From the NCBI GenBank assembly GCA_040220135.1, contig JAVJTT010000006.1, positions 124,001 through 188,000 on the forward strand: a stretch of 64,000 nucleotides of DNA, in the 5' to 3' direction. The position numbers and the translations under genes are program-made. The notes under the pieces are model-generated. The model worked only from the letters and a program-made list of their open reading frames with translations, was not told the DNA's origin and did no database searches. Source of the DNA: CAJXMH01 sp040220135 (lineage in GTDB: Bacteria; Bacteroidota; Bacteroidia; Flavobacteriales_E; Vicingaceae). Positions 24,851-33,519 of the stretch are shown piece by piece. Every line of letters begins with the position of its first letter. Positions within the stretch are counted from its first letter, which is position 1.

Positions 24851-27262
24851 TTAAAACTTAGCCGTTACTGCCATCACAAAATTCCTTCCTGCTCCGGAAA
24901 TCCCAGAACTATACGGCCGATAGCGCTGATCGGTGATGTTTTCCATTCCAGCGCTTACGCTAAATTGCTCCGAAATGTCGTACATCGCTTTTATATTTAA
25001 AATATACCAAGCCGGAGCGTAGGTTTCTCCATTGTTGTTCAAAGCATAGATCTCATCTTTGTTTTGCTCTCCCACTGGCATGTCATTATGGGAACGCTCC
25101 CCTTGATAAAGGGCGTAAAACTGCAACCTTAACTTTTTGGCTTGGTAAGTCAAGCGGCTGCTCCCAAAAACAGGGGGTGCATGTCTTGAAGGGCTAGTGG
25201 TTCCGTCGTCTAACTCTTCTTCACCAAACTGATAGTTGAAATCAGAAGAAAAAGAAAAACCTGCCGGAAGCTTTACCTCTAAACCAGCTTGTATTCCATA
25301 AACTGTGGCTTCAGCTGCATTTTGTAAAGCTTGCACTTGGCTAAACGTCCCATCATAGCTAATGCTGTCTTCACCGTTCAACTGATAATCTCTACGCACC
25401 AAAGCATTCTGTAAAATGGTGTAGTATCCGGTCACATCAATTTTCACTCTTTCGCCTATCACTTTCGCTATTCCTAAGTCAAGGTTGTAAGCGTACTCTG
25501 CCTCCAAGTCAGGATTGGGAACCACCACTGCACCAGGTTCAGAGTCAAACACTTTTCCTATATCATCCACATTGGGAGAGCGGAAAGCGGTTCCAAAATT
25601 AGCCTTGATCACCCAAGTTTCAGCCGGACGATAAACCCCTCCAATACTTCCGGTTAAAGCTCCATTATCAATTTTTGCTTTTTCAAAAGGAAAAGGATAA
25701 AAAGCTGTATTGTCAGAAAAGTCGGCCTCCAAAGCAAAGAGGTTATAACGCAAACCGCCTTGCAAGACAAACTTCTCGGAAACATCATACTCATCGTTGA
25801 GATAAAGTGCTGCCGACTGCCAAATGGCATCCGGATAGCGGCTTGCTCCAAAAGAATTGACTCCTGTTGAGATATCAGTGTTTATTCCTTTTGAGAAAAC
25901 ATCGTTCTGAATTATTTCCACTCCATAAAAGAGTTTATTGGTTGAACCGGTCGCTTTCAAAAAATCAAGATTCGCAGAATAAGCATAAACCTCTTCTTCT
26001 CTTGTTTCTCGATCATCACGATTCAAATCACGACTAATTCTACTTTCTTCAAAAACTTGCTGCGCTAAACGCAAAGTCATTTGATCATAAAAGTTGTTTT
26101 CCCCTTTATGGGTTATGGTTAGGTTGTTCATCATCCAACTTTGAGCGCCGTAGTTCCACTCTGCATAACGAGGGCTACCATTTCTCCTACGGTTATGCCG
26201 ATCGTATCGACCGTATGGAGAGGTTTCCGAATAATGAAAACCGTATTGAAAGTCCCATGCCTCATTGGGTTTGAAACGAATTTTTTGCATTATGTTTTGC
26301 TGGGAATAAGCCGAAGGAATTTGCAATAGCGGGTCATCTTGCTTGATTACCACATCCATGCTGTCTTGTCGCTGCACGTAATAATCTTTTACATAATCAC
26401 CTGGCCCGTTACTGCCTTGCCGCAAATGGTCGTAATCCCAGCTACTAAAACTGCTAACAAAGGCCCACTTTTTCCAACCCACATTTACATCAAAGTGCCC
26501 GGTTTGCTCCTTGTTGGCCGAAGAATAGCGCGCTACGGCTTTTCCGGTAACAAGTGGCTCTTCAGTTAGTGAAAGTTGCGGATTTAAGGTCTGGAAACTC
26601 ATTACGCCCCCAATGGCATCACTTCCGTAGATTACCGATCCCGGACCAAAAAGCACTTCGGTGTTTTCTACGGCAAAAGGGTCTAAATTGATCACATTCT
26701 GCAGGTTTCCTCCACGAAAAATGGCCGTATTCATGCGCACTCCGTCAATGGTGTAAACCAAACGGTTGGTGGCAAAACCACGAATTATGGGGCTGCCTCC
26801 CCCCTGCTGGCTTTTTTGAATAAACACTTTATTGGAAATGCCTAAAAGATCCGCTGCGGTTTGTGGATTTTGAAGCGCAATTTCCTTGGGCCCAATACTA
26901 GTTATCTTGGAAGGAATCTCTGTATTATTTTGCTGCCATCTGGTAGCCGATATTACCACTTCGTCCAAGTTTAAATTGGAGAGACTCATGTATACCACAA
27001 ACTCTTGTTTTTCTAATTCTGAAAAACTAAGCACTTGGGTTTTATAACCCAAAGAGCGAATTTGAATTTCATCAAAGCCTTTAAACTTAGAAACATCGGC
27101 TTTTCCTTCGGCATTGGTAATGGTAGACTTATTTAAATGTTCGCTCACGATGGTTACGAACTCCATGGCTTGTCCACTTTCCTTTTCAAGCACGCTTAGT
27201 GTTTGCGCATAACCCAATAGAGAAAAGTTAAAAACAAGCCAAAGAAGAATATACTTCTTCAT
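24851..27262 (-). CDS. TonB-dependent outer membrane receptor, heme/hemoglobin type
   Basis: The protein has 803 residues. A signal peptide (cleavage after GYA) precedes a carboxypeptidase-like beta domain at about 20-105. The plug follows at about 115-220, with NNTEIPSKITSIGPKEI, QKSQQGGGSPIIRGFATNRLVYTIDGVRMN and EVLFGPGSVIYGSDAIGGV. The barrel contains ATFRSPNVDDIGKVFD-like and NPDLEAEYAYNLDLG patterns, and the final strand ends in NFVMAVTAKF with terminal Phe. The RGFATNRLV and FRGGNLQNV segments resemble the hemoglobin/transferrin receptor family, so heme or iron uptake is likely. It follows a small membrane protein gene on the same strand. A different ligand is possible. Confidence 0.88.
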   Translation of the reverse strand: MKKYILLWLVFNFSLLGYAQTLSVLEKESGQAMEFVTIVSEHLNKSTITNAEGKADVSKFKGFDEIQIRSLGYKTQVLSFSELEKQEFVVYMSLSNLNLDEVVISATRWQQNNTEIPSKITSIGPKEIALQNPQTAADLLGISNKVFIQKSQQGGGSPIIRGFATNRLVYTIDGVRMNTAIFRGGNLQNVINLDPFAVENTEVLFGPGSVIYGSDAIGGVMSFQTLNPQLSLTEEPLVTGKAVARYSSANKEQTGHFDVNVGWKKWAFVSSFSSWDYDHLRQGSNGPGDYVKDYYVQRQDSMDVVIKQDDPLLQIPSAYSQQNIMQKIRFKPNEAWDFQYGFHYSETSPYGRYDRHNRRRNGSPRYAEWNYGAQSWMMNNLTITHKGENNFYDQMTLRLAQQVFEESRISRDLNRDDRETREEEVYAYSANLDFLKATGSTNKLFYGVEIIQNDVFSKGINTDISTGVNSFGASRYPDAIWQSAALYLNDEYDVSEKFVLQGGLRYNLFALEADFSDNTAFYPFPFEKAKIDNGALTGSIGGVYRPAETWVIKANFGTAFRSPNVDDIGKVFDSEPGAVVVPNPDLEAEYAYNLDLGIAKVIGERVKIDVTGYYTILQNALVRRDYQLNGEDSISYDGTFSQVQALQNAAEATVYGIQAGLEVKLPAGFSFSSDFNYQFGEEELDDGTTSPSRHAPPVFGSSRLTYQAKKLRLQFYALYQGERSHNDMPVGEQNKDEIYALNNNGETYAPAWYILNIKAMYDISEQFSVSAGMENITDQRYRPYSSGISGAGRNFVMAVTAKF

Positions 27263-27360
27263 TAAAATTGACTTTTAAGTTCAACTTTTGTTAAATCATT
27301 AAAAGCTTGAGCTCATTTGTTATTTCCATTGAGTCAAGACTTCTTCAAAATTGTTGAACG

Positions 27361-27897
27361 CTACTTTGGAGGCGGGCTAGGAGGAGTAATATATCGTGAA
27401 ATTAACCTGCCTTGATAATGAAACTCCTTCTCTGTTTCAGCTTGAGCTAGGGTTAAGTTCAATTTACTAATTTCTTGTGAATAAAGGTTTTTGTACACTT
27501 TAAGTAACTGATTTTCCTTTTGTTTTTTCTCTTGGTCATTATGAAATAGTTGGTGCGTTAAAGACCATACCTTTTTATTCAGTTGGGTTTCTTCATGATC
27601 CCACCAACAATAGAAAAGTAAGGTATCTCCTTGATTTTCACGTTGCACGATATCGTACATCTCACCTTGGTATTGAAACTCTTTGGAATGTTTCCATTCT
27701 AGCTCTTCTTCCGCTTCCTTTGGTGTTAGTTTGATCAAAACCAGGTCTGATGGATCTAGGCCTGCTGCAATTTCCCACTTCACCTTACTTTTTATACTTG
27801 ACTGCTGCACTTTGTACCAGCAGAAAAGGGAAATCACCGGCATAATCAATACCAGCAAAAGCAAAGTTGATATGGTTCTTTTCTTAAACACTTTCAA
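27361..27897 (-). CDS. Single-pass membrane hypothetical protein upstream of the TonB receptor
   Basis: This 178-residue protein has one N-terminal transmembrane segment (about 9-30) and an extracytoplasmic remainder. Motifs include EWKHSKEFQYQGEMYDIVQR, LLFYCWWDHEE, a helical QLFHNDQEKKQKENQLLKVYKNLY, and a proline-rich end ISRYITPPSPPPK. The two parts share the pattern xFxYQGxMYDI / EFHYQGRLISR. I do not know a named domain. The start is TTG at 27897 (GTG two codons later is possible), since an in-frame stop precedes it. The receptor gene follows on the same strand after 98 bases, so a link to metal or heme uptake is plausible from context only. Confidence 0.65.
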   Translation of the reverse strand: MKVFKKRTISTLLLLVLIMPVISLFCWYKVQQSSIKSKVKWEIAAGLDPSDLVLIKLTPKEAEEELEWKHSKEFQYQGEMYDIVQRENQGDTLLFYCWWDHEETQLNKKVWSLTHQLFHNDQEKKQKENQLLKVYKNLYSQEISKLNLTLAQAETEKEFHYQGRLISRYITPPSPPPK

Positions 27898-27983
27898 CTA
27901 CAAAGGTGGGACTTTCTAACAAATTGGTTTTTTTACTCAACTATTCAATCGGAAAATTAAAGTTCGCTTCGTAAATTTAAAAG

Positions 27984-28349
27984 ATGAATATTGAGCAATT
28001 TCGCGAGTATTGTATCTCAAAAGAAGCTGTCACAGAAAGCTTTCCCTTTAATGAAACTACCTTGGTTTTTAAGGTTTACGGAAAAATGTTTGCGTTGTGT
28101 GATATTGAGCTCTTTGAGTATGCCAACCTAAAATGTGATGCTGACAAAGCTTTGGAATTGCGCGAAATGTTCTCAGCCGTAAAGCCCGGTTATCATATGA
28201 GCAAAAAGCATTGGAATTCGGTTTACTTTCATGAAGACCTTCCTGAAAAGGACATCCTAAAGCTAGTTGACCACAGTTATGAGCTTATAATTCAATCTAT
28301 TAGCAAGAGAAAAAAAGAAAAGTGGGAAGAAGAAAACAGTTCTACTTAA
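27984..28349 (+). CDS. MmcQ/YjbR-family protein
   Basis: The protein has 121 residues and the complete CyaY-like YjbR fold: MNIEQFREYCISKEAVTESFPFNETTLVFKV opens it, LKCDADKALELREMFSAVKPGYHMSKKHWNSV is the central hallmark, and DLPEKDILKLVDHSYELI closes it. Family members bind double-stranded DNA in structural studies, but the cellular role is not settled. It stands alone on the plus strand. Its last eight bases overlap the 3' end of the convergent small DUF1328 gene. Possible TAAATTTA promoter box just upstream. Confidence 0.88.
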   Translation: MNIEQFREYCISKEAVTESFPFNETTLVFKVYGKMFALCDIELFEYANLKCDADKALELREMFSAVKPGYHMSKKHWNSVYFHEDLPEKDILKLVDHSYELIIQSISKRKKEKWEEENSST

Positions 28350-28500
28350 TTAATCTTCTCAATAAAGAAAGCACAAAAAGGGCAATGAAAATATAAAAGA
28401 GAATTTTAGCTATTCCGGCGGCTCCAGCAGCGATGCCACCAAATCCAAAAATGGCAGCCACAATAGCAATAAGAAGAAAAGAAAGGCTCCAACGTAACAT
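28342..28500 (-). CDS. Small membrane protein, DUF1328 family
   Basis: A 52-residue minus-strand frame starts at ATG 28500 and stops at TAG 28342-28344. It reads MLRWSLSFLLIAIVAAIFG, then a glycine/alanine turn (GGIAAGAAGIAKILFYI) and a second hydrophobic segment ending LSLLRRLIK. That two-helix pattern with the GFGGIAAGAAGIAK turn is the DUF1328 family, small inner-membrane proteins often induced by stress. It is shorter than most gene-calling cut-offs. Its end overlaps the convergent YjbR gene by eight bases. Confidence 0.85.
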   Translation of the reverse strand: MLRWSLSFLLIAIVAAIFGFGGIAAGAAGIAKILFYIFIALFVLSLLRRLIK

Positions 28501-28638
28501 ATTTAGCTTCTAGTTTGATTTAAATTAACCTCTATTTATTAAGACTTTAAAGTGTTCATGTCAAGTTTAGCCCCCTTTATTAACTATAAATCAATCTGCC
28601 TTTCAGTACTTTGCTAGATTAAAATTGAAAAGAGTTAA

Positions 28639-29256
28639 ATGAACCTAGAACCCAGAAGAGAAAGTAGTTTCATCAAAAAACTGATCAAGTACTTTTTACA
28701 AGGTCTTTTTTATACCGTACCCATTGCAGCAACCCTTTATGTAATTGTATATGCTGTTATTCTATTGGATAGCATTGTAGACCTAAATATTCCTGGGCTC
28801 GGCATCTTAGTGATTCTTTCTGCAGTCACCTTGATCGGTTTTCTTGGTACCCACATCTTTATCAAATATTTTAAGCCCTTTGAAAGAGTAATAGAAAATA
28901 CCCCTTTGATCAAGATCATATACACTTCTATGAAGGATATGATGAATGCATTTGTGGGGAAGAAAAAACAGTTCAAGCAACCGGTTTTGGTAAGAATGGG
29001 AGGTGAAGTAGAAGCCGAAAGGCTTGGTTTTATTACAAAAGATGACTTAAGTGAACTTGGAATTGGAGAGGAGAAGGTAGCCGTCTATTTGCCTTTCTCT
29101 TATGCCATTAGTGGACAAGTTTTTATTGTTCCAAGAAAAAACATTACAAGGCTAGATGCCTCTTCTTCTGATGTAATGAAAATGATAATTTCAGGAGGTG
29201 TTACTTCCGTTGAAAAACTTAAAACCCCAAACACTAAAAATCATGAAAGCAATTAA
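28639..29256 (+). CDS. DUF502-family membrane protein
   Basis: The protein has 205 residues. Two transmembrane segments near 20-45 (GLFYTVPIAATLYVIVYAVIL) and 53-75 (GLGILVILSAVTLIGFLG) flank a short loop. The soluble C-terminal half contains the family core IENTPLIKIIYTSMKDMMNAF, RMGGEVEAERLGFITK and VYLPFSYAISGQVFIVPRKNI. In plants the family (LCV-like) includes membrane trafficking proteins; the bacterial role is unknown. Its stop overlaps the next gene's ATG by 14 bases, so the two are probably translated together. Confidence 0.87.
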   Translation: MNLEPRRESSFIKKLIKYFLQGLFYTVPIAATLYVIVYAVILLDSIVDLNIPGLGILVILSAVTLIGFLGTHIFIKYFKPFERVIENTPLIKIIYTSMKDMMNAFVGKKKQFKQPVLVRMGGEVEAERLGFITKDDLSELGIGEEKVAVYLPFSYAISGQVFIVPRKNITRLDASSSDVMKMIISGGVTSVEKLKTPNTKNHESN

Positions 29257-29899
29257 AACCCTCTTACTCACCTTTTCTTTTGTTGTGCCTTTTTTCTTAA
29301 TTGCCCAAAGTGGAACTGAAGCAAAGGTTGTAGTCGAAAGCGTGGGAGATTCCCATGGTGATGCAGTTGAAGTTACAATTAGTAGAGCAGAAGATAAAGA
29401 CATTTTAAAAGCTTGGAAAAAGGTGATGAAAGACTATGACGGAGATGTAAGCATTAAAGGAAATACAGCTACCGCAGTCGAAGTTATAATTCCTTTAATC
29501 TCCTCTGATCCATTAAAAGTACAAGCGGAAGTAAAATCGGGGCCAAAAAACAAGAAGGTTTTTGTAGCCATATTTGAAGATGGTGACATTAACCAATCGC
29601 ATACAGAAACAGCAAAAACATTGGTGGAGAATTTGGCAAAAGAAATGTCAAGAGAAGCAACAGAAGACCATCATGGTGCTCAAGCTAAAATTTTAAAGTC
29701 GCTAGAAGGAAACTTAAAAGACTTGATTCGCGATAAAGAGAAAGCAGAGAAAGACATTGAAGATTGCAAGGAAACCATTAAAGATGCTGAATACGACTTA
29801 AAGAAAAATGAAAAAGAACGCGCGAAGCTTCAAGATAAAATTAAAGCTCAAAAAGAAAAGGTAAATGCTGCACACGAAGAATTTAAACTACACGATTAG
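29243..29899 (+). CDS. Secreted coiled-coil hypothetical protein
   Basis: The protein has 218 residues from the ATG at 29243; an earlier in-frame start lies deep inside the DUF502 gene and lacks a signal sequence. A signal peptide (cleavage after LIA) is followed by a small alpha/beta domain at about 20-120 (KVVVESVGDSHGDAVEVTI, KNKKVFVAIFEDGD). From about 145 a highly charged coiled coil runs to the end (LIRDKEKAEKDIEDCKETI, KKNEKERAKLQDKIKAQ). I do not recognise a named family. It overlaps the preceding DUF502 gene and the following lipoprotein gene, forming a tightly coupled trio. Confidence 0.75.
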   Translation: MKAIKTLLLTFSFVVPFFLIAQSGTEAKVVVESVGDSHGDAVEVTISRAEDKDILKAWKKVMKDYDGDVSIKGNTATAVEVIIPLISSDPLKVQAEVKSGPKNKKVFVAIFEDGDINQSHTETAKTLVENLAKEMSREATEDHHGAQAKILKSLEGNLKDLIRDKEKAEKDIEDCKETIKDAEYDLKKNEKERAKLQDKIKAQKEKVNAAHEEFKLHD

Positions 29900-31130
29900 T
29901 CTCATACTACTTGCCATTGCTTGCATAGCTTGTGATCTAAAAAATACAGACAATCAAGCTGAGAAAGATGTGGTATCCCCTACTCTAGGCATTTGGCGCA
30001 TGCAAATGGATCTAGGCGGAAAGCAATTACCCTTTAACTTTAGTTTAGATAAAAAAGCGACTGGCTATGAAATGGTCATCATGAATGCAGATGAAAAGAT
30101 TGTTGTAAATGACATTGAACAGAAAGCAGATTCTCTTTACATCAAAATGCCAGTATTTGAGTCTGAGTTTCACTTGTCTATTTCAGACTCCAGCACTTTA
30201 AAAGGAGAATGGATAAACTTTTATAAAGGTCCTGATTACCGTATTTCAGTTGTTGCAGAACATGGCAAGTCGTTTCGATTTAGCCAAGAGCATGAAGATT
30301 TCATGAAAGATGTAAGTGGAAAATATGAGGTTACCTTTACAGAAGAAAACGGAGATTCCTTTCCGGCAATCGGTTTAATTAAGCAAGCAGGAAACGACAT
30401 TAGTGGCACCTTTGCTACCGAAACGGGAGATTATCGTCATTTAGACGGAAACTTCATTAACGACTCTCTTTTCCTTTCCACTTTTGATGGTTCTCACGCC
30501 TTTTTATTTGAAGCCGAAAACCAAGACAGCATCATAAAAGGAACTTTTTGGAGCGGTACGCACTATAAAGCTGACTGGTTAGCCAAACGAAACCCAAAAG
30601 CGGGTTTGAGAAACCCGGATTCATTAACTTTTTTAAAAGAAGGCTATGAGCGCTTCGCCTTTGCTCTTCCCAATGAAAATGGAGATACGATTTCTCTTCA
30701 AGATAAAACCTTTCAAAACAAAGTAACCATTGTTCAAATTATGGGGTCTTGGTGCCCAAATTGCTTAGATGAAACCAAGTACCTAAGCTCTTTGCACGAA
30801 AAGTATAATCCCTCTGGTTTGGAGGTAGTGGCCATTTCTTTTGAAAGAACTAGATCTAAAGAACAGGCCATAAAAAACCTCAACTCATTGCAAACGAAAA
30901 CTAAAGCGCCTTACCCTTTTCTTTTAGCTGGTTGGAATCGAGATACAAAAGCTACTGATGTTCTTCCAATGCTAAACCATGTTATGTCTTACCCAACCGC
31001 TATTTTTATTGACAAAAAGGGTATAGTCAGAAAGATCCACACTGGTTTTTACGGACCCGGGACTGGAGAATACTATGAAAGGTTTACAACTGAAACTGAA
31101 GCTTTTATTGAGAAGTTGCTAGCTGAATGA
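29865..31130 (+). CDS. TlpA-like thioredoxin-fold lipoprotein
   Basis: The protein has 421 residues with a lipoprotein signal (LAIACIAC, lipidated Cys near 23). A beta-sandwich region at about 40-235 precedes the thioredoxin fold at about 255-420. The active site is GSWCPNCLDE near 293-302, with two cysteines in CPNC form, and a cis-proline loop follows at MSYPTAIFIDKKG. It should act as a periplasmic thiol-disulfide reductase, for example in protein or cytochrome maturation. The ATG at 29865 lies 35 bases inside the upstream gene; no later start leaves a complete signal sequence. Operon with DUF502 and coiled-coil genes. Confidence 0.87.
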   Translation: MLHTKNLNYTISLILLAIACIACDLKNTDNQAEKDVVSPTLGIWRMQMDLGGKQLPFNFSLDKKATGYEMVIMNADEKIVVNDIEQKADSLYIKMPVFESEFHLSISDSSTLKGEWINFYKGPDYRISVVAEHGKSFRFSQEHEDFMKDVSGKYEVTFTEENGDSFPAIGLIKQAGNDISGTFATETGDYRHLDGNFINDSLFLSTFDGSHAFLFEAENQDSIIKGTFWSGTHYKADWLAKRNPKAGLRNPDSLTFLKEGYERFAFALPNENGDTISLQDKTFQNKVTIVQIMGSWCPNCLDETKYLSSLHEKYNPSGLEVVAISFERTRSKEQAIKNLNSLQTKTKAPYPFLLAGWNRDTKATDVLPMLNHVMSYPTAIFIDKKGIVRKIHTGFYGPGTGEYYERFTTETEAFIEKLLAE

Positions 31131-31142
31131 AGCTAGAGTAAG

Positions 31143-32654
31143 TTACTTTTCTACTTCATCGTTCAACTCAATTCTTTCTTCTGCATTGGCTAAATGCCAA
31201 GCGGTTAGAAAAACCAATTTGGCAATGCGCTCCGTTTTCTCAAAATCTATTTTTTCGACTGTATCAGTGGCTTTGTGGTAATCTTCATGCACTCCACTGA
31301 AGTAGAAAATTACAGGAACATTGTTCTTTGCAAAATTGTAATGATCAGAGCGGTAGTAAAAGCGATTGGGGTCATCTTCAGCATTAAAGGTGTAATCCAA
31401 ATTAAAGTTCATATAAGTGCTGTTTACCTTTTCACTTAAATCGTGTAAATCTTGACTTAGCTTATCGGCCCCAATTAAGTATACATAATTACTGTCTTCT
31501 TTATGAGCTTCATCGTATCTACCAATCATGTCAATGTTTAAATTGGCCACCGTATTTTCAAGCGGAAAAACTGGATTGTCAGTGTAATGTCGTGAGCCAA
31601 GCAAACCTTTTTCTTCACCCGATACAGGCATGATTAAAATGCTTCTTTTCGGTCCGTTACCCTCTTTCACTGCTTGTTGAAAAGCTTCAGCAAGCTCGAT
31701 CAAAGTAGATGTACCGGTTCCATCGTCATCTGCTCCGTTATAGACCACAGAATCCTCTTTTCCTAAATGATCGTAGTGTGCCGTTAAAACAATTAATTGG
31801 TCTTTTTTTGTAGTTCCTGGGATGTAAGCCAACACATTTTCTCCTGTCAACTTATCGGTTGGCTTATCAATATTTAAACTCAAGCTTGTCGTAAAATAGT
31901 CCTTCTGTCGAATGCCTTTCTTTTTAATTTTTTTGTTTTTTAATTTACCAACCGACAATAATTCTTCTGTCATTTTACTGTCCATTCTTATGGTGTAAAA
32001 TTGATTGTTTTGGGAGGCAGCTAACTTCATTTTGGCTTTCTTAAAGTAGTGCTCATATTTTTCTAAGAGTATTTTTACATTCGAATCCTCATACAAAGCA
32101 CCAATGGCTCCATTTTCTTTCAAATAGTCAAGCCGTTTTTTTAAAGTCCAATTCTCTTTTAACTCAACCTCTTTGGGGTCTCTATTTAAAAAGAAAACTA
32201 ACTTGTCTTTTACCTCAACATTTTCATAACTGTTAAAAGCAGAATCTGCAATACCGTAACCGACAAAAACAACTTCTATTTCTTTATTTACTTTATCTGC
32301 AATACTTGGACTAAATAAAAAATCGCGATTTAATTCATAAGTGTTTTCATTGAAAGTTATGCTAATGCCTTCATTTCTTTGCTCTATCAAATCAAAGCTT
32401 TGCTTGTATGCTCGCTCATCAAAATCTTTAATGTCAAAGCGCTTAAACTGATCAATTAAGTATTCCATGGCCATTTTCTGACCCTTTTTCCCAGTAGCTC
32501 TTCCTTCATACTCATCAGAAGCCAATACATGTAAATGTTTACTTAAATCTTTTGCTTGTATGCTTTGTGCATATTTCCAAGCGGTAGAATCAAAGCTTTG
32601 TGCCGCGAGCACAGAAGCAATTAGTAATGCAATACTTAAAAATTTGATTTTCAT
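31143..32654 (-). CDS. Secreted M28-family zinc aminopeptidase
   Basis: The protein has 503 residues with a signal peptide (cleavage after AAQ). A lid or PA-like insert occupies about 110-260. The M28 di-zinc core is complete: TAHYDHLG, NGADDDGTGTSTLIELAEAF, the general-base segment VSGEEKGLLGSRHY, NIDMIGRYDE and the last ligand region YYRSDHYNFAKNNVPVIF. It should cleave N-terminal residues from peptides in the periplasm or outside. The dense lysine-rich stretch KLKNKKIKKKGIRQKD is unusual but lies in a surface insert. It follows rpiB on the same strand after 15 bases. Confidence 0.93.
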   Translation of the reverse strand: MKIKFLSIALLIASVLAAQSFDSTAWKYAQSIQAKDLSKHLHVLASDEYEGRATGKKGQKMAMEYLIDQFKRFDIKDFDERAYKQSFDLIEQRNEGISITFNENTYELNRDFLFSPSIADKVNKEIEVVFVGYGIADSAFNSYENVEVKDKLVFFLNRDPKEVELKENWTLKKRLDYLKENGAIGALYEDSNVKILLEKYEHYFKKAKMKLAASQNNQFYTIRMDSKMTEELLSVGKLKNKKIKKKGIRQKDYFTTSLSLNIDKPTDKLTGENVLAYIPGTTKKDQLIVLTAHYDHLGKEDSVVYNGADDDGTGTSTLIELAEAFQQAVKEGNGPKRSILIMPVSGEEKGLLGSRHYTDNPVFPLENTVANLNIDMIGRYDEAHKEDSNYVYLIGADKLSQDLHDLSEKVNSTYMNFNLDYTFNAEDDPNRFYYRSDHYNFAKNNVPVIFYFSGVHEDYHKATDTVEKIDFEKTERIAKLVFLTAWHLANAEERIELNDEVEK

Positions 32655-32669
32655 CTTTCTTACTATTAA

Positions 32670-33098
32670 CTATATATTTATTTTGTTTACTCTTCTTTGG
32701 TGCCTTCCTCCTTCAAATTCAGTTTCTAAAAACGATTCCACACATTTTAAGGCCAAATCTTCCGAAATAAACCTAGCCGGTAAAGCCAAAACATTGGCGT
32801 TGTTATGTTGCCGTGCTAATTCAGCTAATTCAACTTCCCAACATAAAGCTGAGCGTATATCTTGATGTTTGTTCAAGGTCATATTAATTCCATTTCCGCT
32901 GCCACAAATCGCAATCCCTAAATCACAATCTCCTGATGCAACGCTTTTAGCCAAAGGATGAGCAGTGTCTGGATAGTCGCAACTTTCTTCATTTTCTGGT
33001 CCAAAGTCAACAGTTTTGTGTTTTTTGGTGTCTAATAGCTGTTTAATCCGTTCTTTCAATTGATAGCCGGCGTGGTCTCCTCCAATGGCAATTTTCAT
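32670..33098 (-). CDS. rpiB: Ribose 5-phosphate isomerase B
   Basis: This 142-residue RpiB/LacAB-family enzyme interconverts ribose 5-phosphate and ribulose 5-phosphate. The start MKIAIGGDHAGYQLK holds the catalytic-site His10 region, followed by DFGPENEESCDYPD and AICGSGNGINMTLNKH with the proton-relay cysteine. The C-terminal ALPARFIS and FEGGRHQRRVNKI carry the phosphate-binding arginines. It is the first gene of a two-gene unit with the M28 peptidase. A stem-loop lies 50-75 bases before its start. Confidence 0.95.
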   Translation of the reverse strand: MKIAIGGDHAGYQLKERIKQLLDTKKHKTVDFGPENEESCDYPDTAHPLAKSVASGDCDLGIAICGSGNGINMTLNKHQDIRSALCWEVELAELARQHNNANVLALPARFISEDLALKCVESFLETEFEGGRHQRRVNKINI

Positions 33099-33519
33099 GA
33101 TAAATTAGTGTTAGTTTAATGTTAATATCTTGGGGTATTCATGTGAATTGAGAACTTATAACTTCTCAAATTCTTATTTGTGTATTCCATTAATTTTTTC
33201 AACCGAAAACAAAAACGAAATTAAGTCTTATTTAAGAGTCAAATTACAACTGTTTTCTTAACATTAAATGAATACTTAGTTTACACTATCACAACAATAC
33301 TTATAAGCAATGGACCAATTTAAACCAATTGTTAATAGCGCTTAAAAGATTTGAATTTGAATGACTTAATTTTATATGCTGTGTTTATAAACTGTTATTT
33401 TGTTTTAATAAGTGAATTTGACAAAGAAATGAGGAGGTTTGTTTCAACATAGTTAACGCCTTAATAATAGTAGTGGTTTATTTTAAATTTTTTTAATCTC
33501 TTATACTAGTTTATATAGT
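33099..33519. other. AT-rich 421-bp intergenic region between divergent genes
   Basis: No gene was found. It separates rpiB (-) from the MORN-repeat gene (+). A stem-loop at 33145-33173 pairs GAATTGAGAA with TTCTCAAATTC (one bulged base) across CTTATAAC. Its position 50-75 bases before rpiB suggests an operator or leader structure. The rest is AT-rich promoter-like DNA without clear boxes. Confidence 0.6.
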
